A stretch of 64,000 nt of DNA from DAITQM01 sp039794245 (lineage in GTDB: Bacteria > Pseudomonadota > Gammaproteobacteria > Xanthomonadales > Wenzhouxiangellaceae): the NCBI GenBank assembly GCA_039794245.1, contig JBDIVS010000016.1:1-64000 (forward strand), read 5' to 3'. Shown piece by piece: positions 23,431-32,505 of the stretch; position 1 is the first letter of the stretch, and every line of letters starts with the position of its first letter. The notes under the pieces are model-generated. The model did not search any database. It saw nothing but the letters and a program-made list of their open reading frames with translations, and had not been told where the DNA came from. The translations under genes and the position numbers were made by a program.

Positions 23431-24708
23431 CTATGGGTCGCGCCCGGCGCCCGCTTGCAGCACCGCCGCCGCGGTCAGAAACGAACCGCAGGCGATGATG
23501 CGATCGGCACCGGCGGCGGCGCGGCGCGCGGCGCGCAAGGCCGCGGGCACCGATTGTAACGCTTGGCGCGGCGCGGTGATGCCGGCGGCGCTCAATGCTT
23601 CGACCATCTCCTCGCCCGTCGCGCCGCGCGGTGGCGGCAGCGGCGCCAGATACCAGGCGTCGATGGCCGGGGCGAGCGCGGCGGCCGAAGCGGCGATGTC
23701 CTTGTCGGCGAGCATCGCGAAGACCGCCAGAGTGCGCCCCGCCACCGGGTATTCGGCCAGCGTCGCAGCGAGCCGGCCGAGGGCCTGGGGGTTATGGGCG
23801 ATATCGACAATGACCGCCGGCCGCTCGGCTGCCTGCTGGAAACGGCCGGCGAGGGTCGCCATACCGAGACCCGCGGCGATCGTCGCATCGTCCGGCAGCA
23901 GGCCGGGATCGAGCAGTTCAAGCGCCGTCAGGGCGCCGGCCGCATTGTCGAATTGATGGCGGCCGGTGAGCGCCGGCGGCGGCAAGACACGGTGCTTGCC
24001 GCTGGGGGTGCAGTAAATCCAGCCATCCGCCACCGGCTGTGCGTCGTAATCGATCCCCAGGCGGCAGGGCCTGGCGCCGGACGCGGCCAGCGCGGCGAGC
24101 ATGCCCGCCGGCGGTTCGCGCTCGACCAGCACAACCGGCCGGCCGGCGCGGGCAATACCGGCCTTTTCCCGGCCGATTGCGTCACGATCCGGGCCGAGCC
24201 ATTGCTGGTGATCGAGCCCGATCGCAGTGATCACCGCGACCTCGGCATCGATGATGTTGACCGCATCAAGCCGCCCGCCCATGCCGACCTCGAGCACCGC
24301 AACGTCGAGATCGGCATCGGCGAACAACAACAAGGCGGCGAGCGTGCCATATTCGAAGTAAGTCAGGGTCCGCGCGCCGCGCGCCGTTTCGATCCGTTCG
24401 AAGGCGGCGACCAGCGCAGCATCATCGACCTCGCGCCCGGCGATCCGCACCCGCTCGTTGTAGCGCACAAGATGCGGCGAGGTATAGGCCCCGACCCGGC
24501 GGCCAGCGGCGAGCAGCAGGGCTTCCAGATCGCGCACCACTGAACCTTTGCCATTGGTCCCGGCGACGGTGATCACCTTGCGGGCCGGCGGCGGCGCGCC
24601 GAGTGCCCGCCAGACGGCGTGCACGCGCTCCAGACCGAGTTCGATCGGTCGCGGATGGCCGTGCTCGATGCGGTTCAGCCACGCGGCGAGCGTTGCAGTC
24701 TGTGACAT
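23431..24708 (-). CDS. folC: Folylpolyglutamate/dihydrofolate synthase
   Basis: FolC adds glutamate to dihydropteroate and folates. The 425-residue protein from MSQTATLAAWLNRIE contains the ATP loop VAGTNGKGSVV, the Mur-ligase-type EVGMGGRLDAVN, and the family signature DIAHNPQA. The start at 24708 is chosen because longer frames run through the inverted repeat at 24757-24812. It lies downstream of accD, the classic accD-folC order. Confidence 0.93.
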   Translation of the reverse strand: MSQTATLAAWLNRIEHGHPRPIELGLERVHAVWRALGAPPPARKVITVAGTNGKGSVVRDLEALLLAAGRRVGAYTSPHLVRYNERVRIAGREVDDAALVAAFERIETARGARTLTYFEYGTLAALLLFADADLDVAVLEVGMGGRLDAVNIIDAEVAVITAIGLDHQQWLGPDRDAIGREKAGIARAGRPVVLVEREPPAGMLAALAASGARPCRLGIDYDAQPVADGWIYCTPSGKHRVLPPPALTGRHQFDNAAGALTALELLDPGLLPDDATIAAGLGMATLAGRFQQAAERPAVIVDIAHNPQALGRLAATLAEYPVAGRTLAVFAMLADKDIAASAAALAPAIDAWYLAPLPPPRGATGEEMVEALSAAGITAPRQALQSVPAALRAARRAAAGADRIIACGSFLTAAAVLQAGAGRDP

Positions 24709-24756
24709 CCCGGAGGCCGGTGGCGCTGTGCTCGGATTTACGCCGCCTGGGATATT

Positions 24757-24812
24757 AGTACCTTGACCCATGGATTTCGGTACAACCAGCGAAATCCATG
24801 GGTCAAGGTACT
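24757..24812. repeat. Perfect 23-bp inverted repeat spanning the accD stop
   Basis: Left arm 24757-24779 and right arm 24790-24812 are exact reverse complements with a 10-base loop; the arms carry GACCCATGG and AGTACCTTG. The accD stop codon lies inside the right arm. Transcribed either way it makes a very stable hairpin but has no T-run, so a simple intrinsic terminator is not obvious. It could control folC translation or accD-folC readthrough, or be a small palindromic insertion. Confidence 0.85.
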
Positions 24813-25654
24813 TGTAGCAAAGCCAGCAACTGCGCAATGCGCCGGCGCAGATCGCGGCGATCGACGATCATGTCCAAGGCCCCCTTGGCGAGCAGAAATT
24901 CGGCGCGCTGGAAACCTTCGGGCAGTTTTACGCGGACCGTCTGTTCGATCACCCGCGGCCCGGCAAAGCCGATCAGCGCTTTGGGCTCGCCGATATTGAT
25001 GTCGCCGAGCATGCCGATGCTGGCGGTCACGCCGCCGGTCGTCGGGTGGCCGAGCACCGAAATGTACGGGAGGCGGGCTTCGGCCAGGCGCGCCAAGCCG
25101 GCGCTGGTTTTAGCCAATTGTAACAGTGAATACAATCCTTCCTGCATGCGCGCCCCGCCGCTCGCCGAGAAACAGACGTATGGGCAGCGCCGGCTCAGCG
25201 CAGTATTGACCCCGGCCATGAATTTTTCGCCGACCACGGCACCCATCGAGCCGCCCATGAAGGCGAACTCGAAGGCCGCGGCGACCAGCGGCCGGCCTTC
25301 CAGGCGGCCTTCCATCACGACCAGCGCGTCGCGCTCGCCGGTTGCTCTCTGGCTGCCCGCCAGGCGGTCGCGGTAACGCTTGCTGTCGCGGAAGCGCAGC
25401 GGATCTTCGGCTTGCAACCCGGGCGCCAGTTCGTTGCGGTCTTCGGGGTCGAGAAACCAGTCGAGCCGCTCGCGCGCCGTCAAGGCGTGGTGGTGGGCGC
25501 ATTTCGGGCAGACTTTGAGGTTGCGTTCAAGTTCGGGCTGATACAGCACCGCTTCGCAACCATCGCATTTGGTCCACACCCCGTCGGGGACCGTCCGTTT
25601 GCTCCCGCCCTGGGTGCGGATCTGGCCGCGCATCAGTTTCTGGAACCAGCTCAT
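24803..25654 (-). CDS. accD: Acetyl-CoA carboxylase carboxyltransferase beta subunit
   Basis: AccD transfers carboxyl to acetyl-CoA in fatty-acid synthesis with AccA. The 283-residue protein has the four-cysteine zinc finger (Cys30, 33, 49, 52) and the crotonase-like core FAFMGGSMGAVVGEKF and SASGGARMQEG. Its start overlaps the trpA stop by four bases. The last codons and stop fall inside a perfect 23-bp inverted repeat, which therefore fixes the C-terminus Leu-Gln-Val-Pro. Confidence 0.95.
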   Translation of the reverse strand: MSWFQKLMRGQIRTQGGSKRTVPDGVWTKCDGCEAVLYQPELERNLKVCPKCAHHHALTARERLDWFLDPEDRNELAPGLQAEDPLRFRDSKRYRDRLAGSQRATGERDALVVMEGRLEGRPLVAAAFEFAFMGGSMGAVVGEKFMAGVNTALSRRCPYVCFSASGGARMQEGLYSLLQLAKTSAGLARLAEARLPYISVLGHPTTGGVTASIGMLGDINIGEPKALIGFAGPRVIEQTVRVKLPEGFQRAEFLLAKGALDMIVDRRDLRRRIAQLLALLQVP

Positions 25655-26496
25655 GCCGGCATTTTACCCGCAGCCGGCGCGGCCTTACCGACGTCGAGCG
25701 CCGCGGCGAGCGGCGGAAGTAACGCGGCGATCGTCCGTTCGATTTCTTCGACGCTGCCCGCTGCGGCCAGCGCCTCGACCAGCGCGCTGCCGATCACGAC
25801 ACCGTCGGCGTGCGCCGCAACCGCCCGTGCCCCGGCCGCGTCCTTGACACCGAAACCGACGGCGACCGGCAGCGGGCATTGCGCTTTCAATGCGGCGAGC
25901 GGCGCAGCGAGCGCGGCGCCGTCGAGGTGGCCGGCGCCGGTGATCCCTTTGAGGGCAACGTAATAAACGAATCCGGAGGCCGCGGCGATGAGCCGCGCCC
26001 GCCGTTCGGGCGTCGTCGTCGGCGCGACCAGTTGGATACGGGCAAGGCCACTGGTGGCGAGCGCGGCGGCGAGCGCGCCCTCCTCCTCCGGCGGGCAATC
26101 GACGAGCAGCACGCCGTCGATACCGGATGCGGCCGCGGCCTTTGCGAAACGTTCTTCGCCAAAGCGGACGAGCGGGTTCAGATAACCCATCAGGACCAGC
26201 GGCGTGCGCTCGTCGCCGCGGCGGAATTCGGCGGCCATCTCGATCACCCGGCCAAGATCGGTGCCGTTGGCGATGGCCCGGGCGCAAGCCCGCTGAATCA
26301 CCGGGCCGTCGGCCATCGGATCGGAGAATGGCACACCGAGTTCGATGATGTCGGCGCCGGCGGCGACCAGCGCCCGCATCGCCGGCACGGTCCATTCCGG
26401 ATGCGGATCGCCGGCGGTGATATACGGGATCAGGGCGCGTCGGCCATCGGCTGCGGCGGCGGCAAAAGCGGCGGCGAGGCGTGCGGGGCGCGTCAT
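25651..26496 (-). CDS. trpA: Tryptophan synthase alpha subunit
   Basis: TrpA cleaves indole-3-glycerol phosphate and channels indole to TrpB. The 281-residue TIM barrel shows the active-site Glu and Asp in ELGVPFSDPMADGPVIQ (~56-73), the Asp loop GVLLVDCPPEE and the phosphate-binding GFGVKDAAGA. Start and end overlap trpB and accD by four bases each, giving a trpF-trpB-trpA-accD transcript. Confidence 0.95.
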   Translation of the reverse strand: MTRPARLAAAFAAAAADGRRALIPYITAGDPHPEWTVPAMRALVAAGADIIELGVPFSDPMADGPVIQRACARAIANGTDLGRVIEMAAEFRRGDERTPLVLMGYLNPLVRFGEERFAKAAAASGIDGVLLVDCPPEEEGALAAALATSGLARIQLVAPTTTPERRARLIAAASGFVYYVALKGITGAGHLDGAALAAPLAALKAQCPLPVAVGFGVKDAAGARAVAAHADGVVIGSALVEALAAAGSVEEIERTIAALLPPLAAALDVGKAAPAAGKMPA

Positions 26497-27746
26497 AAAC
26501 GGATGCCTTCGAGCCGGGCCACGGTATGCACGTCCTTGTCGCCGCGGCCGGAAAGATTGACCAGCACGGTCTGGTCCGGGCGCATCGCCGCGGCGAGCTG
26601 CACGGCATAGGCGACAGCGTGGGCGCTTTCCAGCGCCGGCAGGATGCCTTCGGTCCGGCTGAGCAGATGAAAGGCGTCGAGCGCCTCGCGGTCGCTGATC
26701 GCGACATACTGCGCCCTTCCGCTGTCCTTGAGCCAGGCATGCTCGGGGCCGACGCCAGGATAATCGAGCCCGGCCGAAACCGAATGGGTTTCGGTGATCT
26801 GCCCGGCGTCGTCGTCGAGCAGATAGGTCCGGCAGCCGTGCAGCACACCGGGCCGGCCGGCACCCAGGCTGGCGGCGTGATGACCGCTCGCCAGCCCCTC
26901 GCCGGCCGCTTCAACGCCGTACATGGCCACCCCGCGATCGGCGATGAACGGATAGAACAACCCCATCGCGTTAGAACCGCCACCGACGCAGGCGACCAGC
27001 GCATCGGGCAGCACGCCGAACTGCTCGAGCACCTGGCGCCGCGCCTCGCGGCCGATCACCGAGTTGAAATCGCGGACCATCATCGGATACGGGTGCGGGC
27101 CGGCGACGGTGCCGATGATGTAGTAGGTGTCGTCGATGTTCGTCACCCAGTCGCGCAGGGCCTCGTTCAGGGCGTCTTTCAAGGTCCGCGAGCCGGCTTC
27201 GACGGCGCGCACTTCGGCGCCCAGAAGACGCATCCGGTAAACGTTGATCGCCTGGCGCTCGATATCGACGGCGCCCATATAGACCACGCACTGCATGCCG
27301 AGGCGGGCGGCGACGGTGGCGCTGGCCACGCCGTGCTGGCCGGCGCCCGTTTCGGCGATGACCCGCGGTTTGCCCATGTAGTGGGCGAGCAGCGCCTGGC
27401 CGACGGTGTTGTTGATCTTGTGCGCCCCGGTGTGGTTGAGATCCTCGCGCTTGAGCAGGATGCGCGCCCCGCCGGCGTGCGCGCTCAGGCGGCGGGCGTG
27501 GTACAACGGCGACGGGCGGCCGACATAGTGCTTGAGATCGGCCTCGAAGCGGGCGATGAACTCGTCGTCGGCCGACCAGCGGCGATAAGCCGCCGCCAGT
27601 TCTTCGAGCGCCGCCATCAAGGTCTCGGCGACATAAATGCCGCCGTAGGAGCCGAAGTGACCGGCGGCATCGGGCCAGTCGGTCAAAGGCGCCGAAAACC
27701 GTTCCACCGCCGGCCGCTCACTCCTCCGCTCAGCCTCGATCGCCAT
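26493..27746 (-). CDS. trpB: Tryptophan synthase beta subunit
   Basis: TrpB condenses indole with serine using PLP. The 417-residue protein has the PLP lysine in LNHTGAHKINN, the phosphate loop GGGSNAMG and the signature LKREDLNH. The start at 27746 (MAIEAERRS) has AGAGG about seven bases upstream and is preferred over the in-frame ATG at 27764. It overlaps the end of trpF by 17 bases, suggesting coupling. Confidence 0.95.
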   Translation of the reverse strand: MAIEAERRSERPAVERFSAPLTDWPDAAGHFGSYGGIYVAETLMAALEELAAAYRRWSADDEFIARFEADLKHYVGRPSPLYHARRLSAHAGGARILLKREDLNHTGAHKINNTVGQALLAHYMGKPRVIAETGAGQHGVASATVAARLGMQCVVYMGAVDIERQAINVYRMRLLGAEVRAVEAGSRTLKDALNEALRDWVTNIDDTYYIIGTVAGPHPYPMMVRDFNSVIGREARRQVLEQFGVLPDALVACVGGGSNAMGLFYPFIADRGVAMYGVEAAGEGLASGHHAASLGAGRPGVLHGCRTYLLDDDAGQITETHSVSAGLDYPGVGPEHAWLKDSGRAQYVAISDREALDAFHLLSRTEGILPALESAHAVAYAVQLAAAMRPDQTVLVNLSGRGDKDVHTVARLEGIRL

Positions 27747-28383
27747 ATCTGACCTCTTCAACAAAACGCCGCATTAGATCATGATCCTTGATACCCGGGT
27801 GCGATTCCACGCCGCTCGATACATCGACCGCATACGGCCGGATGGCGCGCACCGCGGCGGCGACGTTGCCGGGCGTCAGGCCACCGGCCAGGATCACCGG
27901 CCTGAGCGCCCGGCGGGGCACCCGCGTCCAATCGAACGGCCGGCCGCGGCCGCCCGGTTCGCCCGGCGCGTGGGCGTCGAACAACCAGGCCGCGGCACTC
28001 GGATATGCGCCCTCGCCGAGAACCGCTTCAGCACCCGCCCGCGGCGCGGCCGCCTCGCCCATCGGGATCGCCTTGATATACGGTTTGCCGAACGACCGGC
28101 ACAGGTCTTCGGGCTCGTTACCGTGGAATTGCAGAACATCGACCTCGAGCCGATCGAGCAGCGCCTGCACTTCATCTTGTGGCTGATCCATCAACAGTGC
28201 GACCAGCGTCACGAACGGCGGGGTCGCGGCGCGGATCTCGCGCGCCGCCGCCGGGTCGATGCGCCGCGGGCTGCGGGCGGCGAACACCAGGCCGAGCGCA
28301 TCGACGCCGAGCAGTGCGGCGCGCTCGGCGTCTTGCGGGCGGGTGATGCCGCACATCTTGATTCGAGTCCGGCGCACAGTCAA
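27730..28383 (-). CDS. trpF: Phosphoribosylanthranilate isomerase
   Basis: TrpF performs the Amadori rearrangement before indole-glycerol phosphate formation. The 217-residue barrel has catalytic Cys in IKMCGITRPQD (~8-18), VLQFHGNE, and catalytic Asp with phosphate loop in VDVSSGVES. It lies eight bases after truA. No trpE, trpD or trpC is in this window, as is usual for gammaproteobacteria with a split trp pathway. Confidence 0.95.
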   Translation of the reverse strand: MTVRRTRIKMCGITRPQDAERAALLGVDALGLVFAARSPRRIDPAAAREIRAATPPFVTLVALLMDQPQDEVQALLDRLEVDVLQFHGNEPEDLCRSFGKPYIKAIPMGEAAAPRAGAEAVLGEGAYPSAAAWLFDAHAPGEPGGRGRPFDWTRVPRRALRPVILAGGLTPGNVAAAVRAIRPYAVDVSSGVESHPGIKDHDLMRRFVEEVRYGDRG

Positions 28384-28390
28384 TGTTGGT

Positions 28391-29191
28391 TCAACCCTCG
28401 TTCCAGCCGGGGAATGCCGGGTCGGCGCCGACCGGCAACTGCCAGCGCGGGGCGTAGCGCGGACCGACGAAATAAAGGCCCGCCGCCGGCGCCGTGGCCG
28501 CGCTTTGCCGGCGATCCCGGGCCGCCAGCAACTCGGCCAGCCAGGCCGCCGGGCGCGCGCCGCGGCCGACGGCGATCAGCGCCCCGGCGATATTGCGCAC
28601 CATATGGTAAACGAAGGCATTGGCGGTGACCTCGATCCACACCTCGTCGCCGTGGCGCCCGACGGCGATCGTTTCGAGCCGCCGGCGGGCGTGGTGCGAC
28701 TGGCAGCCGGCGGCGCGGAACGAACTGAAATCGTGTTCGCCGATCAGGCATTGCGCCGCCTCATGCATCGCTTCGGCGTCGAGCGGCCGGTACACCCAGG
28801 CGGCGCGGTGGTGGTCGAGCGCCGGGCGCGTCCAGCGATTGATGATGCGGTAACGATAGGTTCGCGCTTCGGCGCTGTAACGGGCATGGAAATCGCCGCC
28901 GACCGGGCGCAGCCAGCGCCCGGCGACCGGTACCGGCAACAGGCTGTTGAGACCAAGCACCCAGGCCCGGTGGGGGCGCCGGGCGCGGCTGTCGAAATGG
29001 ACAACCTGGCAAAGCGCATGGACGCCGCGATCGGTGCGCCCGGCGGCGGTCACGGCCAGCGGCTCGGCGGCAATCTGCGACAACGCCGCTTCGAGCACGG
29101 CCTGGACGGTCGGGCTCTGCCTCTGGCTCTGCCAGCCGTAAAAGCGGCTGCCGTCGTACTCGACGCCCAGCGCGTAACGTTGTGCCGCCAT
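28391..29191 (-). CDS. truA: tRNA pseudouridine(38-40) synthase
   Basis: TruA converts U38-U40 in the anticodon arm. The 266-residue protein shows the catalytic Asp in AAGRTDRGVHALCQ, the N-terminal LGVEYDGSRFYGWQ and FHARYSAEARTYRYRI. It is directly followed by trpF and preceded 12 bases upstream by fimV, as in Pseudomonas. Confidence 0.95.
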   Translation of the reverse strand: MAAQRYALGVEYDGSRFYGWQSQRQSPTVQAVLEAALSQIAAEPLAVTAAGRTDRGVHALCQVVHFDSRARRPHRAWVLGLNSLLPVPVAGRWLRPVGGDFHARYSAEARTYRYRIINRWTRPALDHHRAAWVYRPLDAEAMHEAAQCLIGEHDFSSFRAAGCQSHHARRRLETIAVGRHGDEVWIEVTANAFVYHMVRNIAGALIAVGRGARPAAWLAELLAARDRRQSAATAPAAGLYFVGPRYAPRWQLPVGADPAFPGWNEG

Positions 29192-29202
29192 CGAACTGGC
29201 GA

Positions 29203-31347
29203 TCAGAGCTGTTTCAACAGATTCCGCCCTTCCGCCCGCTGCGCTTCGTTGCCTTCTTCCATCACCTCGTCGATGATGGTGCGCGCCGCGTCGGCATCGC
29301 CCATCGAGATGTAGGCGCGGGCCAAGTCGAGTTTGATCTCGATATCGTCCTCGCCGCTGCCGCCGGGCAGACCGCGTGCCCTGTCGCCCTCGGCGCCTTC
29401 GAATACGTCCTCTTCTTCTTCCTTGACCAGCTTGAGGACGCTGTCGAACGGATCGGTGTCGGTTGCCGGAGTCGTCTTGGGCTTATCTTCCTTGCCGCCA
29501 CGATCGAGACCGGTGTCCTCATCGGCTGTCGGCGCGGCGCCGGCCGCCGGCGTTTCATCACCGGCCAGCCGTTTGTCTTCGGCTTGCAGGCGCTTCAAAA
29601 GATCGCGTGTCTTTTCGTCGAGCGCCGGCGATTCGGTATCTCCGGTCTGGGCTGGAGTGCGACCGGCCGGCGCCGGCGGGACGACCGCTGGCGCGGGAGC
29701 CGGTGGTGGCGGCACCCTGACCGCCGAAACCGGTGCCGGTGCCGCTGGCTGGCGGGCCGGCGGTGCGGCGCTGGCCGGCGGTTTGCCTGCGGCTTGCGGT
29801 TTGGGCCGGGATTTCGCTTGCGATGGGGTCCGGTCGCGCACCACATGATCGGCCAGCATGGTCGCCGGGGCAGCGTCGCCGCGCCGCCGTTTCTGCAACC
29901 AGATCAACGAGACGACCGCCAGCAAACCGATCCCCGCAATGATCGCCATCGTGCCGGTGACCCAGGTGCGGCTGGTGCGGGCGGCCGGTTGCGGCGCAAC
30001 GGCAGGTTCCGGTGTAACGGCAGCGGTCTGGGCCGGCGGCGAGGCAACCGCCAAGTCAGATGCCGCGCTTTGTGTCTCACCGGTTGTGCCGGCGCCCGCC
30101 GCTTCCTCCGCTGTCGTTCCCTCCGCGGTCGTCCCCTCCGCCGTCACCGCTTCGGGCGATGAAGTATCGGCCTGTTGGGCGTCGGCCAGATATTCCTGGA
30201 ATTCCGCCAGTTCGGGATCGACCACTTCGAACCCGCGCAGGCGCTCCAGCTCGTCGCGCAGGTCCTGCACCTGGCGTGCCAGATCCTGGTTTTCCAGCCG
30301 CGTGGTCAGCAGTTCCTCCTCGAGCCGGGCGAGTTCAGCACGCACGGTCGCACTGTCGCGCAGCGTGCCGTCTTCGCCGTTGCCGTCGGGCGGCACCAGT
30401 TTCAGTTGCGTCTGGATGTCGCGTTCGGCGGCGATCGCCGCCGGCGCTGCGCCGGAATCAGCCGCCGTCGAGCCGCTGCTTTGGGTTCCACTTTGGCCAC
30501 CACTTTGGCTACCGCTGAGCGCGCGCCAGGCGGCGTGCTGCTCGCTGGCGATCCGGCGCGCTTCCTCGGCATCGAGCAGCGTGATCGCGGCGCGGTCGGG
30601 GACGAGCAAGTGCGCGCCTTTGTGCAGCCGGTTGATATTACCGTCGTCGAACGCCTCCGGATTGAGGCGGACGAAAGCCAGCATGACCTGGTTGTTGCTG
30701 TACGCGGTGCGGTCGGGATTATGCCGCTCGGCGATACGCCACAACGTTTCGCCGGCGGCGACCGGGCCGTAAGTACCGCCGGCCGGGATCGCCGGTGTCA
30801 TTTCGACCGGGGCCGCAACAGCCGGGGCCGCGGGCGGCACGGCGGGTTGCGCGGTCACCGGGGCGCGGCGAGGTGGGGGTTCGGCGGCCGGCGCCGCCGG
30901 CTCGGGCCGGACGGCCAGCGTCGGCTCGCCGGCCAGCGGTGGGTCCAGAAACAAGGTGTACTGGCGCAACAGGCGGCCGCTGCTCCAGCTTGCATCGAGC
31001 AACAATTGCAAGAAAGGATCGGTGATCGGCCGGCTCGAGGTCAGGCGGACCACCGGCCCCGCCGGGCGGTCGATCAACTCGACGGTGATCGGCACCGTCA
31101 GATTGGCGCGGTTCAGCCCGACACGCAGGAAATCCTCGTTGCTCGCCAGAGCGACCTTGAGACCGTCGCGCTCATCCGCACTGCTGACCGCCAGCGGGAT
31201 CACCACTTCCAGCGGCTGATTCAAGAAAGACCTGACCTCGGCGTCACCGAGCCCCAGTGCCCAGACTTCGACCGGCACCAAAAGCCCGAGCAGCCAGACC
31301 ACGCTCCATACCCGCCGCTGTATCGGGGTTCCCCTCCGTGTTGTCAT
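29203..31347 (-). CDS. fimV: FimV/TspA-like peptidoglycan-binding inner-membrane protein
   Basis: FimV proteins anchor polar twitching or secretion machinery. From the preferred start at 31347 (MTTRRGTPIQ; AGAGG ten bases upstream) the 714-residue protein has a signal helix ending VEVWALGLGDAEVRS and a FimV core domain to about residue 150. A LysM-like module follows (YGPVAAGETLWRIAERH and LHKGAHLLVP), then a coiled coil (EELLTTRLENQDLARQVQDL), one membrane helix (GTMAIIAGIGLLAVVSLIWL), a long Pro/Ala linker, and the C-terminal FimV TPR-like motif LDLARAYISMGDADAARTII. All family parts are in order. A longer start at 31407 is possible. Confidence 0.9.
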   Translation of the reverse strand: MTTRRGTPIQRRVWSVVWLLGLLVPVEVWALGLGDAEVRSFLNQPLEVVIPLAVSSADERDGLKVALASNEDFLRVGLNRANLTVPITVELIDRPAGPVVRLTSSRPITDPFLQLLLDASWSSGRLLRQYTLFLDPPLAGEPTLAVRPEPAAPAAEPPPRRAPVTAQPAVPPAAPAVAAPVEMTPAIPAGGTYGPVAAGETLWRIAERHNPDRTAYSNNQVMLAFVRLNPEAFDDGNINRLHKGAHLLVPDRAAITLLDAEEARRIASEQHAAWRALSGSQSGGQSGTQSSGSTAADSGAAPAAIAAERDIQTQLKLVPPDGNGEDGTLRDSATVRAELARLEEELLTTRLENQDLARQVQDLRDELERLRGFEVVDPELAEFQEYLADAQQADTSSPEAVTAEGTTAEGTTAEEAAGAGTTGETQSAASDLAVASPPAQTAAVTPEPAVAPQPAARTSRTWVTGTMAIIAGIGLLAVVSLIWLQKRRRGDAAPATMLADHVVRDRTPSQAKSRPKPQAAGKPPASAAPPARQPAAPAPVSAVRVPPPPAPAPAVVPPAPAGRTPAQTGDTESPALDEKTRDLLKRLQAEDKRLAGDETPAAGAAPTADEDTGLDRGGKEDKPKTTPATDTDPFDSVLKLVKEEEEDVFEGAEGDRARGLPGGSGEDDIEIKLDLARAYISMGDADAARTIIDEVMEEGNEAQRAEGRNLLKQL

Positions 31348-31494
31348 TTTCTGGCGCCTCTCGGTCGATTTCCGCAAGCGATTGGTCCGTTTCGGATGAT
31401 TAACCAAACAATTTTAACATCATACAATCAAAGACTTCCAGCCACAATCTACCATGAATTGAGAGGATTGTCACCGAAACGTGACCGTCCGGGA

Positions 31495-32505
31495 TCAAGC
31501 CTCGGCCAGCCGCTCGGCGATCTGCACCGCATTGAGGGCCGCACCTTTGCGCACGTTGTCGGCGACGACCCACAGGCAAAGCCCGCGCGGCTCGCACGGA
31601 TCGCGGCGCAGGCGGCCGACAAAGACTTCATCGCGGCCTGAGGCGTGGGTCAGCGGCGTCGGGTAATCGGCCGGCGCGGCGGCAACACGGACCCCGGGCA
31701 TCGCGGCGAGCGCCGCCGCCGCCCGCTCGAGCGGCAGTGCCTCTTGGGTGGTGAGGTGCAGGGCCACGGCGTGGCCGTAAAACACCGGCACGCGGACCGC
31801 GGTGGCGGTCAGCGCCAGGTCCGGCAGGGCCAGCAGGCGGCGCGCCTCGCGGATCATTTTCCATTCCTCGCGGGTTGAGCCATCGGCTTCGAAGTCATCG
31901 ACCTGAGGCAGCACGTTGAAGGCGATCGGATGTGGAAACACCTTGCTTTCAACGGCCTGGAAATTGAGCCGGGCGGCGGTCTGGCGGGCCAGTTCCTCGA
32001 TTGCCAGCCGGCCTTTGCCGGACACCGACTGCCAGGTCATCGCATGCACCCGTTCGAGGCCGGCGGCGACGGCCAGCGGTTTGAGCGCCATCACCATTTG
32101 GATCGTCGAGCAGTTCGGATTGGCGACGATGCCCGGCCCCCGCCAGTCATCCAGTACTTCGCCGTTGACTTCGGGAACGACGAGCGGGATCGCCGGATCG
32201 GTGCGGAAGGCCGAGGAGTTGTCGATTACCGTGCACCCCGCGGCAACGGCGCGTGGCGCGTGCCGTCGGGCGACGTCGGCGCCGGCGGAAAAGAGCGCCA
32301 GATCGGTGCCGGCGAAATCGAAATCGTCGAGCACCCCGAGCGTGAACTCGCGCCCCCCGGCGCTGACCGTCTCGCCGGCCGACCGCGGGCTGGCCAGGGC
32401 GCGGATTGCACCCGCCGGCACGCCGCGCTCGAGCAGCAATTCCAGCATCACCTGGCCGACCGCGCCGCTGGCGCCGGCGACCGCGATGGTCAATGCGTTC
32501 ATCAT
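31495..32505 (-). CDS. asd: Aspartate-semialdehyde dehydrogenase
   Basis: Asd makes aspartate semialdehyde for lysine, threonine, methionine and diaminopimelate. The 336-residue protein starts MMNALTIAVAGASGAVGQ with the nucleotide-binding GxxGxxG, has the catalytic Cys in NPNCSTIQM, and substrate-binding VSGKGRLAIEEL. The ATG at 32505 overlaps the aroC stop (ATGATG). The frame is open far upstream inside aroC, but that extension is out-of-frame aroC sequence. Confidence 0.95.
   Translation of the reverse strand: MMNALTIAVAGASGAVGQVMLELLLERGVPAGAIRALASPRSAGETVSAGGREFTLGVLDDFDFAGTDLALFSAGADVARRHAPRAVAAGCTVIDNSSAFRTDPAIPLVVPEVNGEVLDDWRGPGIVANPNCSTIQMVMALKPLAVAAGLERVHAMTWQSVSGKGRLAIEELARQTAARLNFQAVESKVFPHPIAFNVLPQVDDFEADGSTREEWKMIREARRLLALPDLALTATAVRVPVFYGHAVALHLTTQEALPLERAAAALAAMPGVRVAAAPADYPTPLTHASGRDEVFVGRLRRDPCEPRGLCLWVVADNVRKGAALNAVQIAERLAEA

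Noticed and set aside
26526..27752. Long open frame antisense to trpB
   Set aside because: The minus strand encodes an intact TrpB with PLP lysine; the plus frame has no recognisable domain.
30175..31641. Long open frame on the plus strand (about 490 codons)
   Set aside because: It is antisense to fimV and asd; the opposite strand has full family motifs. High GC creates long shadow frames.
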